From the NCBI GenBank assembly GCA_964475205.1, contig CAYYVQ010000066.1, forward strand, positions 1 through 15,736: a stretch of 15,736 nt of DNA, read 5' to 3'. Under the pieces are notes generated by a model, which was not told where the DNA came from, did not search any database, and saw only the letters and a program-made list of their open reading frames with translations. How positions within the stretch are numbered: position 1 is the first letter of the stretch; each line of letters starts with the position of its first letter. Shown here piece after piece: positions 14,946-15,736 of the stretch. The stretch is from CAYSRM01 sp964475205 (GTDB lineage: Bacteria; Verrucomicrobiota; Kiritimatiellia; UBA8416; CAYSRM01). Position numbers and translations under genes: made by a program.

Positions 14946-15458
14946 TTAAATCCTTCGTTTCGGTTTGGCGTTATCCAGGCAATCAATGATGACTTTCACA
15001 TACGTGAAGATCATTCCGCTGCCTTCCTCGGTGACACCATACGGATTCTCGGGCGGCATCAGGGAATCGAGTACGAATTCCAGTAGCGGACGCTGGTTGT
15101 AGCCTTCCATCCATGCCTGTACCATGTTGGGCCAATTGGATTCCGGCTCGCCTTCGGCATAGCGGTAAAGCTGCATGATCTGCTCTTCCCGTTTTTCGAT
15201 CTCGTGTCCCTTGACCTTGACGAGCGGGCCGCCCGCGGCACGGCGCATGGAGCGCCAGACGATGCTGGATAGGTTGGCAACCGCATCGGCGTCGTTCTCG
15301 TTCTCAAATTCACCCCTTTCACAGATAGCCGCCACGTAAACCTGGATGTAGGGCTGTTCCTTTTGCATCCGGAGCATGAACTTTCGCGTCTGGCTTTCAG
15401 TCATGTTGTGGACACTGTCAATACTCGCCTGAATTTCTTCGTGTGTCACTGTTCGCAT
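14946..15458 (-). CDS. Hypothetical protein, first gene of the minus-strand operon
   Basis: I do not recognise this 170-residue protein. It is mainly helical and charged, with no signal peptide or membrane segment. Features visible: a helical N-terminus (VTHEEIQASIDSVHNM), a central acidic stretch (GEFENENDADAV), a basic GGPLVKVKGHEIEK segment, and a C-terminal helix ending in a basic tail (NAKPKRRI). The open frame runs 19 codons further upstream, but AGGAGG lies 6 bases before the ATG at 15458 and decides the start. The pRiA4b ORF-3-like gene starts one base after its stop, so the two are expressed together and may act as a pair. No toxin, nuclease or transposase motif is evident. Confidence 0.75.
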   Translation of the reverse strand: MRTVTHEEIQASIDSVHNMTESQTRKFMLRMQKEQPYIQVYVAAICERGEFENENDADAVANLSSIVWRSMRRAAGGPLVKVKGHEIEKREEQIMQLYRYAEGEPESNWPNMVQAWMEGYNQRPLLEFVLDSLMPPENPYGVTEEGSGMIFTYVKVIIDCLDNAKPKRRI

Positions 15459-15464
15459 CTGCAG

Positions 15465-15470
15465 CCTCCT
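15465..15470 (-). promoter_or_regulatory. Strong ribosome-binding site fixing the start of the operon
   Basis: On the minus strand AGGAGG is placed 6 bases before ATG 15458. It is the best Shine-Dalgarno in the window and rules out the in-frame ATGs at 15515 and 15473, the latter of which directly abuts this site. Confidence 0.85.
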
Positions 15471-15475
15471 CATAG

Positions 15476-15504
15476 CAATTTCTCGGACTTGAGTCGAAAA
15501 ATTG
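15476..15504 (-). promoter_or_regulatory. Leader hairpin next to the ribosome site
   Basis: The minus strand has arms CAATTTTTCG and CGAGAAATTG, ten pairs with one G-U, extended by GACT/AGTC across a one-base bulge to a two-base centre. It ends 5 bases before the AGGAGG, so it could be a translational control element in RNA or a dyad operator in DNA. Confidence 0.6.
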
Positions 15505-15546
15505 CACGATTCCACATCAAATTTGTAATTGAATATACTTCATTAC

Positions 15547-15574
15547 AGAATAATTCTTTGAGTAAATGAGTCAA
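15547..15574 (-). promoter_or_regulatory. Sigma70-type promoter for the minus-strand operon
   Basis: Reading leftwards, TTGACT (15574-15569) and TATTCT (15552-15547) are spaced by 16 bp. The start of transcription would lie near 15540, giving an 80-base leader that contains the hairpin and ribosome site. Confidence 0.5.
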
Positions 15575-15639
15575 CGAATTTTCGTCAGATGGTTAGATGG
15601 CAGTTCTGTGGAGCTTTCGTCTTGGAAAGCGAATGAGTA

Positions 15640-15687
15640 GGCCAGGCTTCACCGAAGCCGAGGCCCGAACAGCGCTGGTCTTCGGTG
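15640..15687. other. Overlapping alternative hairpins
   Basis: GGCTTC (15645-15650) and GAAGCC (15654-15659) form a triloop hairpin, extended by GGCC at 15640-15643 and 15662-15665. CACCGAAG (15650-15657) can instead pair with CTTCGGTG (15680-15687). The two cannot form together. No gene is seen from 15575 to the window end. Confidence 0.45.
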
Positions 15688-15736
15688 TATATCGTGTTCA
15701 TAAATTAATATCGTGTGCATTCGACACAGCAATTCG

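Overview
The window reads as bacterial chromosome of moderate GC, with one long plus-strand block of housekeeping genes (422-12325) followed by a repeat-rich, gene-poor stretch around a tRNA-Phe gene (12326-14275) and a minus-strand pair of accessory genes (14276-15458). The gene order ftsH-folP-cdaA-cdaR, then ftsK, a RodZ-like gene and rimO, together with short decamer repeats ending in ATTCGTGGTTCAA, suggests an uncultured member of the PVC group (Kiritimatiellota, Lentisphaerota, Verrucomicrobiota or Planctomycetota). This placement is inference from memory of such genomes and is not proven by the sequence.

Left block. ftsH and folP overlap by an ATGA, cdaA follows one base after folP, and cdaR overlaps the end of cdaA by 20 bp, so these four are almost certainly one operon: membrane proteolysis, folate synthesis, and the cyclic-di-AMP synthase with its YbbR-domain regulator. 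After a 142-bp gap, where Firmicutes usually carry glmM, come the DNA translocase FtsK, a short membrane-anchored RodZ-like HTH protein, and RimO, the ribosomal protein S12 methylthiotransferase, closely spaced. A repeat-bearing gap then precedes an unrecognised zinc-ribbon protein and an N-acyl-D-amino-acid deacylase.

Middle. 12326-13500 holds several families of short palindromes (arms like CAGCAGGTTA/TAACCTGCTG), a nested stem-loop, a 65-bp duplicated module, GATCGGGAC-type arrays in both orientations, and a tRNA-Phe(GAA) gene with a good sigma70-type promoter. Between that promoter and the tRNA lies a 16-bp sequence one base off the classical ParB site parS. This is the most interesting single signal in the window. 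Further right, a decayed fragment of a Gly/Ser-rich surface-type protein lies on the minus strand next to an 18-bp tandem repeat, and the stretch from 12838 to 13959 is bounded by two inverted copies of the same GC-rich repeat.

Right. Two minus-strand genes separated by one base form an operon: an unrecognised 170-residue protein with a textbook Shine-Dalgarno, and a pRiA4b ORF-3-like protein with zinc-binding cysteines at both ends. A recognisable promoter and a strong leader hairpin immediately precede the ribosome site. The last 160 bases hold only hairpins.
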